Source: Mycolicibacterium frederiksbergense (GTDB taxonomy: Bacteria > Actinomycetota > Actinomycetes > Mycobacteriales > Mycobacteriaceae). From it: a DNA stretch of 64,000 bases. The stretch spans positions 1,353 through 65,352 of the forward strand of contig NZ_CP038797.1 of NCBI RefSeq assembly GCF_012223425.1. The letters are read 5' to 3'. Within the stretch, counting starts at the first letter, position 1. Each line of letters starts with the position of its first letter. The notes under the pieces are model-generated. The model was given only the letters and a program-made list of their open reading frames with translations. It was not told the DNA's origin and did not search any database. The translations under genes and the position numbers were made by a program. This document shows positions 18,946 through 27,229 of the stretch, one piece after another.

Positions 18946-19929
18946 CTACGACGAACTGGCCTGCAGTGCATGCGTTCCGGCGATGGCCTCTTTCAGCGTG
19001 GGCGCTGTCTGTAACTGGTCCAGGAGTACCCACAGTCGAGATGAGGGGTAGATCCCGGCGCCGTTGGGGATCGGTTCGAAGGGCGGGATGCGTGGCCCCA
19101 AGTCGTACACGGCGTGCGCCCGGTCACTGAGGGGGCCTTCGGGCAGGTAGTCGAACCGGTCACGGATGGTGGGGACGACGTCGACGCGAACGATGCGATG
19201 GATGCGCTGGACGTGCCCGGCCCACCGGAATGCCATGAAGTTCGGTGTGTCCGTGGGCCATCCGCCGATGCCGTAGGGATGGAAGTAGCAGTTCCCCTCG
19301 GTGACGATCTCGCGGAAGGTCGGTGTGCCCTCACCGCCGGGGCGGTCCTCGCTGAGTACGACGCTGTAGGTCATGCTGTCGGCCACGGTCCTCATGCGGA
19401 TCACTTCCGTCAGGTAGGTGTGCAGTTCTGCGAGCCAGATGCGTTCTCGCCCACGGCAGAGCGGCCGTGCTGCTGTGATGTCGGCGAAGACGTCGCGCCA
19501 TGACAGATGCACCACGGGAACGCCGTCGATGTCGGCAGGCAGTTGTGTGGCCGCAAGGGCGGGCGAGGCTTGCGACAACGACACCAGCGCACCTGAGCCG
19601 TGCCGGTGAATGCGCGAAACATACTGTTGCAGCTGTTGTGTGGTGGGGACGAGCCAGTCGCGCTTGGCTTCGAAGATCAGCAGAGCGGAGCTGGCGGGGA
19701 GCCGAACTTCCAGATCGGTGCGGCCCACTTCAGCCCGCACTTCCAGGGCGAAGCTGACCTCGGCGTCGCTGTCGTCGAAGGCGGGCCACACCCGGCGGAG
19801 GATGGCGGCGCCCAGGGCCTTGGAGCGCGCCATGGTGAATCCGAGCGCTGCGGTCAGGTCGTTCTCCTCTTGGCCCAGGAGACTGAAGACTGAGCCGACC
19901 TCCGCTCCGTAGCGGGTGAGTGACGCCAC
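18946..19929 (-). CDS. PD-(D/E)XK-like nuclease-fold protein
   Basis: 327 residues, GTG at 19929 with GGGAG 6 nt upstream. A likely catalytic core is seen at about residues 50-95: E (FALEVRAEVG), then RTDLEVRL ... LLIFEAKRDW, the D ... (D/E)xK pattern of PD-(D/E)XK nucleases. The QLQQYVSRI helix after it, with its Gln, also fits. The C-terminal half (SEDRPGGEGTPTFREIVTEGNCYFHPYGIGGWPTDTPNFMAFRWAGHVQRIHRIVRVDVVPTIRD) looks like a separate beta-rich module. No toxin/antitoxin partner or methylase is next to it; the neighbour is a lipoprotein. Role (defence or repair) is open. Confidence 0.65.
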   Translation of the reverse strand: MASLTRYGAEVGSVFSLLGQEENDLTAALGFTMARSKALGAAILRRVWPAFDDSDAEVSFALEVRAEVGRTDLEVRLPASSALLIFEAKRDWLVPTTQQLQQYVSRIHRHGSGALVSLSQASPALAATQLPADIDGVPVVHLSWRDVFADITAARPLCRGRERIWLAELHTYLTEVIRMRTVADSMTYSVVLSEDRPGGEGTPTFREIVTEGNCYFHPYGIGGWPTDTPNFMAFRWAGHVQRIHRIVRVDVVPTIRDRFDYLPEGPLSDRAHAVYDLGPRIPPFEPIPNGAGIYPSSRLWVLLDQLQTAPTLKEAIAGTHALQASSS

Positions 19930-20001
19930 GACAGCTCCCTTTCCTTAATCGCCGGCCCGCTGCCATAGGACGGGGACGTGCCATTGGCACTGGTCCTGGC
20001 T

Positions 20002-20649
20002 TTATGCGGGATCAGGGCAGAAGTCGATGTCCAGGCCATCGACGTTGACTGCGGCTGACCACCACCACACCGGGCCCAGGGCGTCGAGGCCGGCTTGCGG
20101 CAGGATCATGCCGATTTCGCCGGGGGTGTCGGTGTCGGCGAACCCGTCCATGTTGTGCTGGGTGCCCTCGGCGAAGAGGAAGTAGAAGTAGCCGGCCTTT
20201 TGCCCGTCGAGGGTCTTGTATCCGAGTTGCACCGTCGATCCGGCGGGATTGGTGGCAAGTAGCGACCAGAGCACGGTGCCGGTCGCGGGTGGGCCTCCGG
20301 TATAGGTCATCGTGACTTGAGCGCTCTCACCGGCCCGTCCTGCCACCTTGCCGACTTTGACCTCGACGGTGCGCAGATCGATGGGCGCCGCTGCGGCGCT
20401 CGACGTGCACGACGACTGCGGGCCAGCGAGCACCTTTCCCGGGGGTATCGCCGGGGGCGCTGCGGGCGTCGGCGCGATCTCGGAGGTGGCCTCGACGGGC
20501 AGACTCACCGTTGTACTGATCGCTGGCTCGCTGGGGCTCGACGACGTGGGCTGGGTGGTCGTCGCCGAACTCCCGCACCCCGCCGTCGCGACAAACAGGT
20601 AGGTAGCGATGACCGTGTGGGCAACCCGTCGATGCGTGCAGTCACTCAT
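20002..20649 (-). CDS. Secreted lipoprotein of unknown function
   Basis: 215 residues from ATG 20649, with a GGGGG site upstream. Hydrophobic HTVIATYLFVATAGCGSS ends in a lipobox (TAGC). A Ser/Thr/Pro linker follows, then a beta-sandwich-like domain (DLRTVEVKVGKVAGRAGESAQVTMTYTGGPPATGTVLWSLLATN ... GPVWWWSAAVNVDGLDIDFCPDPA) with two cysteines (SSCTSS and DFCPD) that could pair. No family recognised. Confidence 0.65.
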   Translation of the reverse strand: MSDCTHRRVAHTVIATYLFVATAGCGSSATTTQPTSSSPSEPAISTTVSLPVEATSEIAPTPAAPPAIPPGKVLAGPQSSCTSSAAAAPIDLRTVEVKVGKVAGRAGESAQVTMTYTGGPPATGTVLWSLLATNPAGSTVQLGYKTLDGQKAGYFYFLFAEGTQHNMDGFADTDTPGEIGMILPQAGLDALGPVWWWSAAVNVDGLDIDFCPDPA

Positions 20650-20700
20650 CCAACCCCCTTGTTCCCGATGCACCCAGCAAGCTACTGCATCTTCGCGTAG

Positions 20701-21414
20701 CTACTCGCGAAATTGCCCCGCGTCTCTCCTCGGACCAGGAGCACTCAGGCATCCCTTGGCCTGCTCGCCGTCGGGCTGGCCCGCCGGCGGAGCTGGCCGA
20801 GCCCGGGCCAGACTGTTGGCCGCGTCACGCAGGGCCCGACTGAGGCCACGAACGGCCGTGGCGTTCAGCTTGAGGGTGTTGGACTTCAAATCCTGTCTGT
20901 CATCGCGGTCGATGACATACAGGACAATGGGTCCGGGCTTTGCCGGCTCCTGACGCGAGTAGACGAATTCATAGCGAGAGTCCGGCACGGTGACCCGCTT
21001 GACTTGCCACTGCTCCGGCGATGGCCCACTCAGTGCGTCGGCGAGAGCGTGAGCGGTCCGCTCGTCGAACTCAGCCCGCCCGTCCCAGGACGCTGCACCG
21101 ATCGCTCCGTACCAGTCGACGCTCACAGCGGGACGGCCGCCGCGCACCGAGTACCCGACCTTGACGCGCTCGTTCTTGTTGCTGGCGATTATTCGGGGCT
21201 TCGTGGCGGTAATCGTTTCGTACAGGTGCTCGTGCTCGTCGTCGATGGCGTCTGCGAGCTGCGCCCGTTCGGCGTTCAGAGTGTGGATCTGCTCAGCGAG
21301 CTGGTCGCGACGCCGCTCCAACTCGTTGACTCGATCCACCGAACGCTGCAGCTGTGCGCGTGGATCGGAGCTGCAGCGACGAGGCCCGTCGGGTTCGTTA
21401 CCGGCCTTGCACAT
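20701..21414 (-). CDS. Hypothetical protein with N-terminal CKAxxEPxGPxRCSxD tag and coiled coil
   Basis: 237 residues. It opens with MCKAGNEPDGPRRCSSDPR, nearly identical to the starts of the proteins at 33124 (CKASHEPGGPQRCSGDAR) and 32940 (CKASSEPGGPQRCSGDTR). A coiled coil follows (LQRSVDRVNELERRRDQLAEQIHTLNAERAQLADAIDDE). The C-terminal domain (VKVGYSVRGGRPAVSVDWYGAIGAASWDGRAEFDERTAHALADAL) is not recognised. The same tag on an exonuclease and on an unrelated protein suggests an added module rather than a shared enzyme fold. Confidence 0.7.
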   Translation of the reverse strand: MCKAGNEPDGPRRCSSDPRAQLQRSVDRVNELERRRDQLAEQIHTLNAERAQLADAIDDEHEHLYETITATKPRIIASNKNERVKVGYSVRGGRPAVSVDWYGAIGAASWDGRAEFDERTAHALADALSGPSPEQWQVKRVTVPDSRYEFVYSRQEPAKPGPIVLYVIDRDDRQDLKSNTLKLNATAVRGLSRALRDAANSLARARPAPPAGQPDGEQAKGCLSAPGPRRDAGQFRE

Positions 21415-21697
21415 GGTTCAGCTGCGTCCAGCGGACAACTGTGACCTCGGTGATTACTTCGCATATGCACATACCGCTCCCCGTGTCGGACTGCCTTCAC
21501 CGGGGAGTACCGACGCAAAGGCTTATTTCCGTCATGCTTCGCGGGCTCGCCGTTTGGGGCACACCGCGCCTGGCGAGTCGTCGCCACAACCTCGACGACG
21601 GTGCAGGCCTTCGGCAGCAATCCCTATGCTGGGCAGTTCTCGACGACTCGCGACAACGCGGCATCTGCTGGTTAGCAATCGTTTTCGAGGATTCGCA

Positions 21698-21931
21698 TTA
21701 CGGCCGAGCGCGCTTGGGGATTGAACGGATCGTCGTGCAGCTCGTCGCAGGCGAGTTTGAGGTTGCAGGGCGAAACTGCGCACCGCATCCAGGGCAGAGT
21801 CGCCGGCCGGCGACGATGTCGCAGCGACACGGCACATAGCGGCTCCTCTCGTAGTCCTGACAGGCGCCTTCGCCGCTGAGCGGTACTACGCATCCGATAC
21901 AACGATGCTCGCCCCACCCACACCGTGGCAC
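21698..21931 (-). CDS. Possible small zinc-ribbon protein
   Basis: From the GTG at 21931 a 77-codon frame starts CGWGEHRCIGC and contains VPCRCDIVAGRRLCPGCG, a plausible Cys-rich zinc ribbon. After CPGCG the frame becomes low in complexity, whereas a neighbouring frame reads CNLKLACDELHDDPFNPQARSAVMRILEND, more protein-like. So the gene may be frameshifted, ending at about 21672. It follows DUF4192 by 40 nt on the same strand. Confidence 0.35.
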   Translation of the reverse strand: MPRCGWGEHRCIGCVVPLSGEGACQDYERSRYVPCRCDIVAGRRLCPGCGAQFRPATSNSPATSCTTIRSIPKRARP

Positions 21932-21971
21932 CTCGAACGGGCGCCAGCCTTCTGGCCGACGCCAGGGACCG

Positions 21972-22955
21972 CTACACGGTGTTCTCCAGTTGGGCGGGCA
22001 GCTCGATCCCGGCCTCACGCGCCAGCCGGTAACCAAGTTCGGCAAGAGCCTTGATCTTGTCGGGCTGCATCCCCGACTCCAATGCCGTGTCAAGCATCGA
22101 GGCCAGGACGTGGGCTGCGTCCTCCTCCAGGGCGGCAGTGAGGGCGATCCCCGCCATCACGCCGTCACCGCGGATGTACGTATACGCCGCGAGCAGTGTT
22201 AACGCCTCCACCCGCGACGGGGCGGGAAGCGAGCGCGCCAGCATGGCCCAGAAGGTTTCGGCGGCGCCGCTGTCGCTGGTAAGGGCGAAGGCCAGCAGCA
22301 TGTCTCGGACCTCCTTGTCGAGCAGAGCCCCCGCGACACAGGCCAGCCGATCATCACCGGGCGCCTGCCCCTCGGCGAGGCAACGTGCAGCATCCATGAC
22401 GTAGTCAACCGCCGCGCGAGGATCACCCGGCGCGCTGGCCGGCGATGACGCGGCCCTCACCGCTTCGGACCTCCGGGAATCTCGCGTGACCAGTGACTGC
22501 ATCTCGCGCCGGTTGGCGTAGACCCGCCGCCCGTCGAGGACCGCGGCGGCGGCCAACACGCTCGTCGCCGGGTCATCCAACGCTCCGCCCGCACCGCAAC
22601 CGTCGGGGCAGTGCCAGCGCCCACCCGCGGTGATCTCGTCGACGACGAAGGCGCCCAGCAGCCGAACACCCCTAATGGTCAGTGCGTCAGTGAAGGTGTC
22701 GATCAGCTCCGTGTGGCTGCGGTCCTCGCCGTGGGCGTCGACGACGACCACGACAGCTTCGTCGGCACCCTGGCTGGCGGCGGCAATGGCGAGCCGCCCG
22801 GTGTACTCCGCGGTGTCACCGTCTAGGTCTACGCGCATGACAGCGCCCAGGACCTTGTCTGCGACTGTGACGACCAACATGGAGTTCTCGGGACGAAACC
22901 CTAGGACAAATGGGATCGCGGCAATCAATGAATTCGGTGCAGTGATGTCGAGCAT
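21972..22955 (-). CDS. DUF4192 family protein
   Basis: 327 residues, ATG at 22955 with AGGAGG 4 nt upstream. The opening (LDITAPNSLIAAIPFVLGFRPENSMLVVTV), the GRLAIAAASQGADEAVVVVVD segment, GRWHCPDGC and the C-terminal SRVEALTLLAAYTYIRGDGVMAGIALTAALEEDA are characteristic of actinobacterial DUF4192. The family is common on mycobacterial and other actinobacterial plasmids; biochemical role unknown. It is the leftmost gene carrying the DNA-damage-type promoter plus leader hairpin described at 22973-23054. Confidence 0.9.
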   Translation of the reverse strand: MLDITAPNSLIAAIPFVLGFRPENSMLVVTVADKVLGAVMRVDLDGDTAEYTGRLAIAAASQGADEAVVVVVDAHGEDRSHTELIDTFTDALTIRGVRLLGAFVVDEITAGGRWHCPDGCGAGGALDDPATSVLAAAAVLDGRRVYANRREMQSLVTRDSRRSEAVRAASSPASAPGDPRAAVDYVMDAARCLAEGQAPGDDRLACVAGALLDKEVRDMLLAFALTSDSGAAETFWAMLARSLPAPSRVEALTLLAAYTYIRGDGVMAGIALTAALEEDAAHVLASMLDTALESGMQPDKIKALAELGYRLAREAGIELPAQLENTV

Positions 22956-22972
22956 GGACCCTCCTGGGTTGA

Positions 22973-23054
22973 TGGACTGGGCCTCGCGGGCCTAGCCGAT
23001 GTGCGCCCCGGCGTGCTGGGGCTGTCTTCAACAGAGTAGGGCACGGGTCTGACA
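22973..23054 (-). promoter_or_regulatory. DNA-damage-type promoter and leader hairpin (unit 1, DUF4192)
   Basis: Minus strand: TGTCAGAC, 8 nt, TACTCT (23054-23033) matches the RecA/LexA-independent mycobacterial DNA-damage promoter pattern (TGTCRGTG, 8 nt, TANNNT). The transcript then folds the recurrent leader hairpin (22973-22998; plus-strand GGACTGGGC, CTCGCG, GGCCTAGCCG), 17 nt before the start codon. Confidence 0.6.
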
Positions 23055-23313
23055 TGCCGGCCGATACAGCGGTCGGGCGCACCGCCGTTCCGCCTCGAAT
23101 CGGCGTCGGATTCAAACATGGCAGCGAAACCGGTGACGTGGGAGAAGCGCCTTGAGATCCCCTGTCATGGGAATATTGAGCCACCACGGACTTGGAGGGA
23201 CCTCGGGTGGCAGTCAACGCTGGGAATGCGCATCTCGTTCGTGAGCCACGCGTGGCGTCACCGTGGCGCACGACATTGCATGCGCGCTGCTACCCCGGCC
23301 GGGTGGGTGGGCA
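23055..23313. other. Intergenic region between divergent genes
   Basis: Between the DUF4192 promoter and the NlpC/P60 gene. No convincing ORF, hairpin or -10 assigned with confidence for the plus-strand gene; GGGTGGGTGGGC just before the ATG at 23314 is the only candidate ribosome site. Confidence 0.3.
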
Positions 23314-24402
23314 ATGAGCACCGGCGACGAAGTCAGCTCGATCCTCAACCAACTGCGAGGACTCCTCGGTGAGGGCACTCCGGTGACCGCTCCGCTGCCC
23401 TCGCAGGTACCTGACCAGATTCAGCAGCGCCTCAACGCCCTGCCCGGCGGGTTGGGTGCCTTCATCGACAAACTCATCGACGACCGCAAGAGCCAGGCAG
23501 AGATCAGTGCTGAACTGGCCAAGATTGACCCCTCCTTGGTGCCGGTCGTGGATGAATCCGCCGACAACGTGACCGGCGCGCGTGATCAGCTCGACGGTAT
23601 ACACGGCACCTATGACGATCGCCGCGGCCAGCTGGCTCCCGTGGAAGGCACCCCCATGGGACAACTGGGCGTGCTTCAGGCCAAGGCCGACGCCGTCGGC
23701 AATGGGGCCAACACCGTGCGGGAGCAGATACCGCCGGCCGATCTGCGCAGGGTGATGGTGGACCGTCTGGCGCAGCGCTATTACGAGCAGGCGAAGGCGG
23801 CTATGCAGGGCGCGGGTGGAGGGATGCCCGGCGGCGGCCAATCAGGAGGCGGCGGTGGAGGGATGCCCGGCGGCGGCCAATCAGGAGGCGGCGGTGGCGG
23901 ATCACCTCTCAGTGCCCTGACATCGCCAGCGGCGAGCCTTGCTTCGGCGTTCAAGCCTGCGTCGTCCATGCGCGAGGGGTCTGACGACGAGCAGCGCGAA
24001 GCGGCGGGACTGCCATCAGGCCGCGGTGGCAGCGAGGCCGGCCGCAAGATCGCCGAGAAGGCGCTGACGGCAAAGGGACTCCCCTATGTGTGGGGCGGCG
24101 GCAACGCCAGCGGCCCCACTGGCGGCGGCTTCGATTGTTCGGGTCTGGTGCAGTGGTCCTACGCCCAAGCGGCCGGCGCGGAAATGCCACGGACAACCTA
24201 TGACCAGATCAATCTTGGCACCCGTATCAACCCGGTGGATGCTCAGCCCGGCGATCTCGTCTTCTCTCGATTCAGCAATCGCGGCCCCGAGCACGTCCAG
24301 ATCGCCCTGGGCGGCGGTCAAGTGGTCCACGCACCGCAGAGCGGCGACGTCGTTCGCATCGCCGCCATGCCACGCGACGTCGTCGTCAAGCGGATTCTCT
24401 GA
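23314..24402 (+). CDS. NlpC/P60-family peptidoglycan endopeptidase
   Basis: 362 residues from ATG 23314 (upstream in-frame ATG at 23263 not favoured). Residues 1-170 are helical with no signal peptide (SILNQLRGLLGEGTPVTAPL ... MVDRLAQRYYEQAKAAM) and resemble cargo of specialised secretion rather than Sec. A Gly/Gln linker has two exact 13-residue repeats. The C-terminal domain is NlpC/P60: KGLPYVWGGG, catalytic Cys in FDCSGLVQ, catalytic His in GPEHVQIAL, then VVHAP. It would cleave peptide stems in the wall. The domain order recalls mycobacterial DUF4226/ESX-linked hydrolases (tentative). Confidence 0.8.
   Translation: MSTGDEVSSILNQLRGLLGEGTPVTAPLPSQVPDQIQQRLNALPGGLGAFIDKLIDDRKSQAEISAELAKIDPSLVPVVDESADNVTGARDQLDGIHGTYDDRRGQLAPVEGTPMGQLGVLQAKADAVGNGANTVREQIPPADLRRVMVDRLAQRYYEQAKAAMQGAGGGMPGGGQSGGGGGGMPGGGQSGGGGGGSPLSALTSPAASLASAFKPASSMREGSDDEQREAAGLPSGRGGSEAGRKIAEKALTAKGLPYVWGGGNASGPTGGGFDCSGLVQWSYAQAAGAEMPRTTYDQINLGTRINPVDAQPGDLVFSRFSNRGPEHVQIALGGGQVVHAPQSGDVVRIAAMPRDVVVKRIL
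23818..23895 (+). repeat. Tandem 39-bp repeat, two identical copies, inside the NlpC/P60 linker
   Basis: Units 23818-23856 and 23857-23895 are identical in sequence and encode GGMPGGGQSGGGG twice, lengthening the glycine-rich linker. Perfect identity suggests recent slippage. Confidence 0.85.
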
Positions 24403-24503
24403 GCGCCCGGGACTTATGCGGGGCTCTGGTCATAAGTGCGCCGATCCCTCCGCACCGCAACCATGCTTGCTTGCCCTCGCCCGGCTGGGGCCGCCACCGC
24501 GGT

Positions 24504-24516
24504 TACCCTGCACCCC
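24504..24516 (+). promoter_or_regulatory. Leaderless promoter of the 24517 gene
   Basis: TACCCT (24504-24509) lies 7 nt before the ATG at 24517, with no ribosome site. The hexamer and its flank (GGTTACCCTGC) are the same as at the 8378 gene. Confidence 0.55.
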
Positions 24517-25053
24517 ATGGCCTCGACGTCACTGAGTCCCGATCTTCGCGCCTGGGCACAAGCCGCCGGCTACACCAGCCTCGGCGACGAGGCCGACACC
24601 AACGAGTTACGCCCGCTCAACGGCGCCAATATCCGCTATCACCTACGCCCTCATGACAATCAACGGACGATACTCGCGCGGACGGAACCAGACAGCGACC
24701 CTGACGAGCACATCGTCTTGCTCATCGCCTCACCCAAAGTCGTTGAGCACCATCTGTATAGCCTCTTCGGCGATGACATCCGCGACGACCTGGCCCTGCC
24801 CTACCTCCAACTCCCCTGGGCAACCGGCGACCTCGCCCCCGGCTACACCCTCGGTACCGACGCCGAAGAGTCCCAGGTGCTGGTGCACCACTCCCGCGGC
24901 GCTGTAGCCACCGCACCCGATCCGGATTTTGCCTTGCTCACCCTGGTGCCACTGTCGCATCTGCTGGGCTTCAGCGCTGCTGATCTGCGGCGGGCCTTCA
25001 TGGCCGAGGACGGCGCTCCGCTGCTGTCCAACGGCTACTACGCCCCCCGATAG
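24517..25053 (+). CDS. Hypothetical cytoplasmic protein
   Basis: 178 residues from ATG 24517 (a longer frame from 24436 lacks a start signal). Acidic, soluble, with an alpha/beta pattern (HIVLLIASPKVVEHHLYSLFGDDIRDDLALPYLQLPWA ... VLVHHSRGAVATAPDPDFALLTLVPLSHLLGFSAADLRRAF). The general look is that of small immunity or antitoxin-like proteins, but I cannot name a family. Leaderless promoter at 24504. Confidence 0.6.
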   Translation: MASTSLSPDLRAWAQAAGYTSLGDEADTNELRPLNGANIRYHLRPHDNQRTILARTEPDSDPDEHIVLLIASPKVVEHHLYSLFGDDIRDDLALPYLQLPWATGDLAPGYTLGTDAEESQVLVHHSRGAVATAPDPDFALLTLVPLSHLLGFSAADLRRAFMAEDGAPLLSNGYYAPR

Positions 25054-25069
25054 AACGGCAACGCTGCAC

Positions 25070-25426
25070 TCACCGCTGCCCCGGATCACGGTTGGTCAGG
25101 TCTGCACTCGGATGCTTCGATCGCGCGTCCGCGATGCGGGCGGCAACGGTCATGGCGCCGCGATCCGCGGAACGCTGGCCCTCGGTGCCGTCGGCCGCGG
25201 CGCTGGAGACGTCCTGGACCGTCCGGTGGCGGCTGGCGTAGTCGACGGCCTCCTGCAACTGGGCGGCAGTGTACATCCAACCCGCGGCAGTCCACGTGCG
25301 AGAAACCAGTTGGGCGATCACCGGCTGCGGCAGTCCGCTGGCTTCGGAGACGTCTTTGATGCTGAACTTCGCGTCGGCGTAGTCCGGGCCGGTGCCGCGC
25401 CGACCGAACTCGATGACCTCGCCCAT
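25070..25426 (-). CDS. Small helix-turn-helix DNA-binding protein
   Basis: 118 residues from ATG 25426; the longer open frame to 25729 is not protein-like. FSIKDVSEASGLPQPVIAQLVSRTWTAAGWMYTAAQLQEAVDYA has the layout of a MerR/excisionase-like winged HTH (first helix-turn-helix then wing residues leading to a helix). A -10-like TAACGT lies 8 nt before the ATG. Likely a local regulator. Its 3' end faces the 24517 gene (convergent, 16 nt apart). Confidence 0.55.
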   Translation of the reverse strand: MGEVIEFGRRGTGPDYADAKFSIKDVSEASGLPQPVIAQLVSRTWTAAGWMYTAAQLQEAVDYASRHRTVQDVSSAAADGTEGQRSADRGAMTVAARIADARSKHPSADLTNRDPGQR

Positions 25427-25590
25427 GCCGGTCGACGTTACCGCTATGACAGACCCCCGCCGGCCACCAAGTTCACGGTGGGCCGCGTTGGCGGGACAGA
25501 GTCTTGACCAGCAGAAATTGCCGGACGGCGGGGGCCTGGTCGCCGAGCAACCCCAACGCGGCGCGTAACCCCGCCCCGGCGCGGTGCGGC

Positions 25591-25596
25591 TATAGT
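25591..25596 (+). promoter_or_regulatory. Candidate promoter -10 TATAGT
   Basis: TATAGT at 25591-25596 would start a transcript near 25603, about 160 nt before the 25761 gene. The leader contains a 43-codon ORF (ATG 25617 to 25748) with AT-richer third positions than its neighbours, so its translation is doubtful. Confidence 0.35.
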
Positions 25597-25760
25597 GGGG
25601 TGCAGAGCCGTTTCGCATGGCTGACCCCGAGTCGTTCAGGCGCCCGCACCGCGCAGCGACAGTAAGGGCAAGGTCCTCTGGATCTGCGATAGACCGATCA
25701 CTGTTGGTAGGCGTTGACGTGCGGGGCATCGCCGGTCTAACCAGGTGAACGGATTATCTG

Positions 25761-26534
25761 ATGACGAAGAACTCATCCCTCAAGAAGGCCGCCCGCGCGT
25801 TCCAGCGCGCCAACCCCGGCGTTCCTTTCCCCGCGGCATTGGCCGCAGTCGACCACGCGCGGCCGCCGGCGCCGGCGCGGTCGTGGAGTCACGGCCAGGA
25901 CCCGTGGATCCGCAGCCTGCCCGCCGAAACCCCGACCCGCTGCTACCTGTGCGGAAAGACCACCAGCATCGTCTCGTTCGGAGACCTTCTGGTGGACCAG
26001 GGGCGCGTGCAGATGTACTGCGACCACACCGATTGCGATGCCCGCGAAACCGAGATCGTGATCGTTGACGACGGTGTCACCGCGACGGCGCAGCGCTCCG
26101 ACGTGCGCATCCTGGCGCACGTCCCGCCCGTGACGGACCGGCCGCAGTGGACCTTCGGCCCTGGAGCCGGCTGGGCGGCGGGCACCTCGCCCCACGCGCG
26201 GGTGTCGGGGCAGCGGATGCCCTGCCTGTTCTGCGGGGAAGTCAGTTGCGTGCCAGCACCCACCGACCCTGCACGCGACGGGGGACGGCTTCGCCTGCGC
26301 TGCAACAACACCGGGTGCGCCGTCATCGACGTCGAGGTGCTCGTGACACGTGACGGCACCGGCTATGCCGGGGATCGCCCGGATGTGGAGGCGCTGCGCG
26401 CGCTCAGTCCGCCGCGGCGCCGCATCGCCCGCCTCACCGGGCCGGTCGAGATCCTCCCCGTGGTCGACCCCTATCCGCCGTCAGATCAGACGGTGCTGGA
26501 TCGCCGTCGATCCGGGCCGCTGCCCTGGGACTGA
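25761..26534 (+). CDS. Zinc-binding protein with two C-x2-C modules
   Basis: 257 residues. The N-terminus (SLKKAARAFQRANPGVPFPAALAAVDHA) is the KKAARxxQ motif found at the head of many actinobacterial plasmid proteins. Two zinc modules follow: RCYLCGKTT ... YCDHTDCDARE and PCLFCGEVSC ... RCNNTGCAVID, so the core is duplicated. The linker and tail are Pro-rich. No catalytic motif. It ends at a terminator shared with the convergent DUF3846 gene. Confidence 0.7.
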   Translation: MTKNSSLKKAARAFQRANPGVPFPAALAAVDHARPPAPARSWSHGQDPWIRSLPAETPTRCYLCGKTTSIVSFGDLLVDQGRVQMYCDHTDCDARETEIVIVDDGVTATAQRSDVRILAHVPPVTDRPQWTFGPGAGWAAGTSPHARVSGQRMPCLFCGEVSCVPAPTDPARDGGRLRLRCNNTGCAVIDVEVLVTRDGTGYAGDRPDVEALRALSPPRRRIARLTGPVEILPVVDPYPPSDQTVLDRRRSGPLPWD

Positions 26535-26564
26535 TCTCCTGGGCGCCTGAGGTGCACCGGAGGA

Positions 26565-26593
26565 GGTCCGCCGCCAGCTGGTGGCGGCGGACC
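26565..26593. terminator. Bidirectional terminator between convergent genes
   Basis: A perfect 12-bp stem (GGTCCGCCGCCA, 26565-26576, with 26582-26593) and 5-nt loop, between the stops at 26534 (plus) and 26609 (minus). No long T-tract on either side. Confidence 0.65.
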
Positions 26594-26608
26594 CCTTCCA
26601 GGCCCTTG

Positions 26609-27118
26609 TCACGCCCGCCTGGTCACCGCGGCGATGACCCGCTGGCGGAACGCCTCAAGGTGCGCCGGCCGCGACGCGATCGCCTCGGCCTCGGTGCGCA
26701 GGCGCATCACGTGCGCGGCGTCCAGCCCGGTGGTGCGCTCCCCATCACGGCCGGCGAACAGGGCCACACCGAAGTAGGGCTGATAGATCTCGCGGTGCTC
26801 GGCCAAAAGCAGTGTCGCCAGCGGGTTGAGGGTGGCGGTGACCATCTCGACGTCGCCCAGGTCGGGCATGCCCTCGTCGTCGATCCACATGTCGGTCTGC
26901 GCGTCGACATCGGTGATGGTGTAGCGCCGGCAGCCGATCGCCTCGCCGATCGCCGTGCCGTAGGAACCGTCCTGGGCGCGGGTGAGGTCGATGGTGTCGA
27001 TGGTGCCATCGACGTCGATGCGCAGCGCCTGCCCCACATCGACGGCTGTGGCATCTGGCCGGGCGGCCGTGTCGTCGGTGCCAGTCTGCGGGAAAACATG
27101 AGCTGTCTTGGTTGTCAT
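26609..27118 (-). CDS. DUF3846 family protein
   Basis: 169 residues, ATG at 27118 with GGAG upstream; an extension to 27211 is not needed. ALRIDVDGTIDTIDLTRAQDGSYGTAIGEAIGCRRYTITDV ... DMWIDDEGMPDLG ... LNPLATLLL matches the plan of the DUF3846 family, small plasmid/phage proteins of unknown role. C-terminal helix FRQRVIAAVTRRA. Preceded by promoter and leader hairpin (27144-27210). Confidence 0.8.
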   Translation of the reverse strand: MTTKTAHVFPQTGTDDTAARPDATAVDVGQALRIDVDGTIDTIDLTRAQDGSYGTAIGEAIGCRRYTITDVDAQTDMWIDDEGMPDLGDVEMVTATLNPLATLLLAEHREIYQPYFGVALFAGRDGERTTGLDAAHVMRLRTEAEAIASRPAHLEAFRQRVIAAVTRRA

Positions 27119-27143
27119 GGTGAGTCTCCTTCGGAGGCGGTTG

Positions 27144-27210
27144 TGGACCGGGCTCACAAGCCGCGGCCGTTGGGGTGGTTCGTGACGCACTCTATCGGGG
27201 GGCGCCGACA
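27144..27210 (-). promoter_or_regulatory. DNA-damage-type promoter and leader hairpin (unit 2, DUF3846)
   Basis: Minus strand: TGTCGGCG, 8 nt, TAGAGT (27210-27189). Leader hairpin at 27144-27169 (plus-strand TGGACCGGGCT, CAC, AAGCCGCGGCCG), 25 nt before the ATG at 27118. Confidence 0.6.
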
Positions 27211-27229
27211 CGCCCGCGCCGAGCGCGGG

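Noticed and set aside
21532..21837. Minus-strand ORF with AGGAG before ATG 21837
   Set aside because: Despite the ribosome-like site the product is Arg/Ser-rich and non-protein-like, and overlaps a better zinc-ribbon frame.
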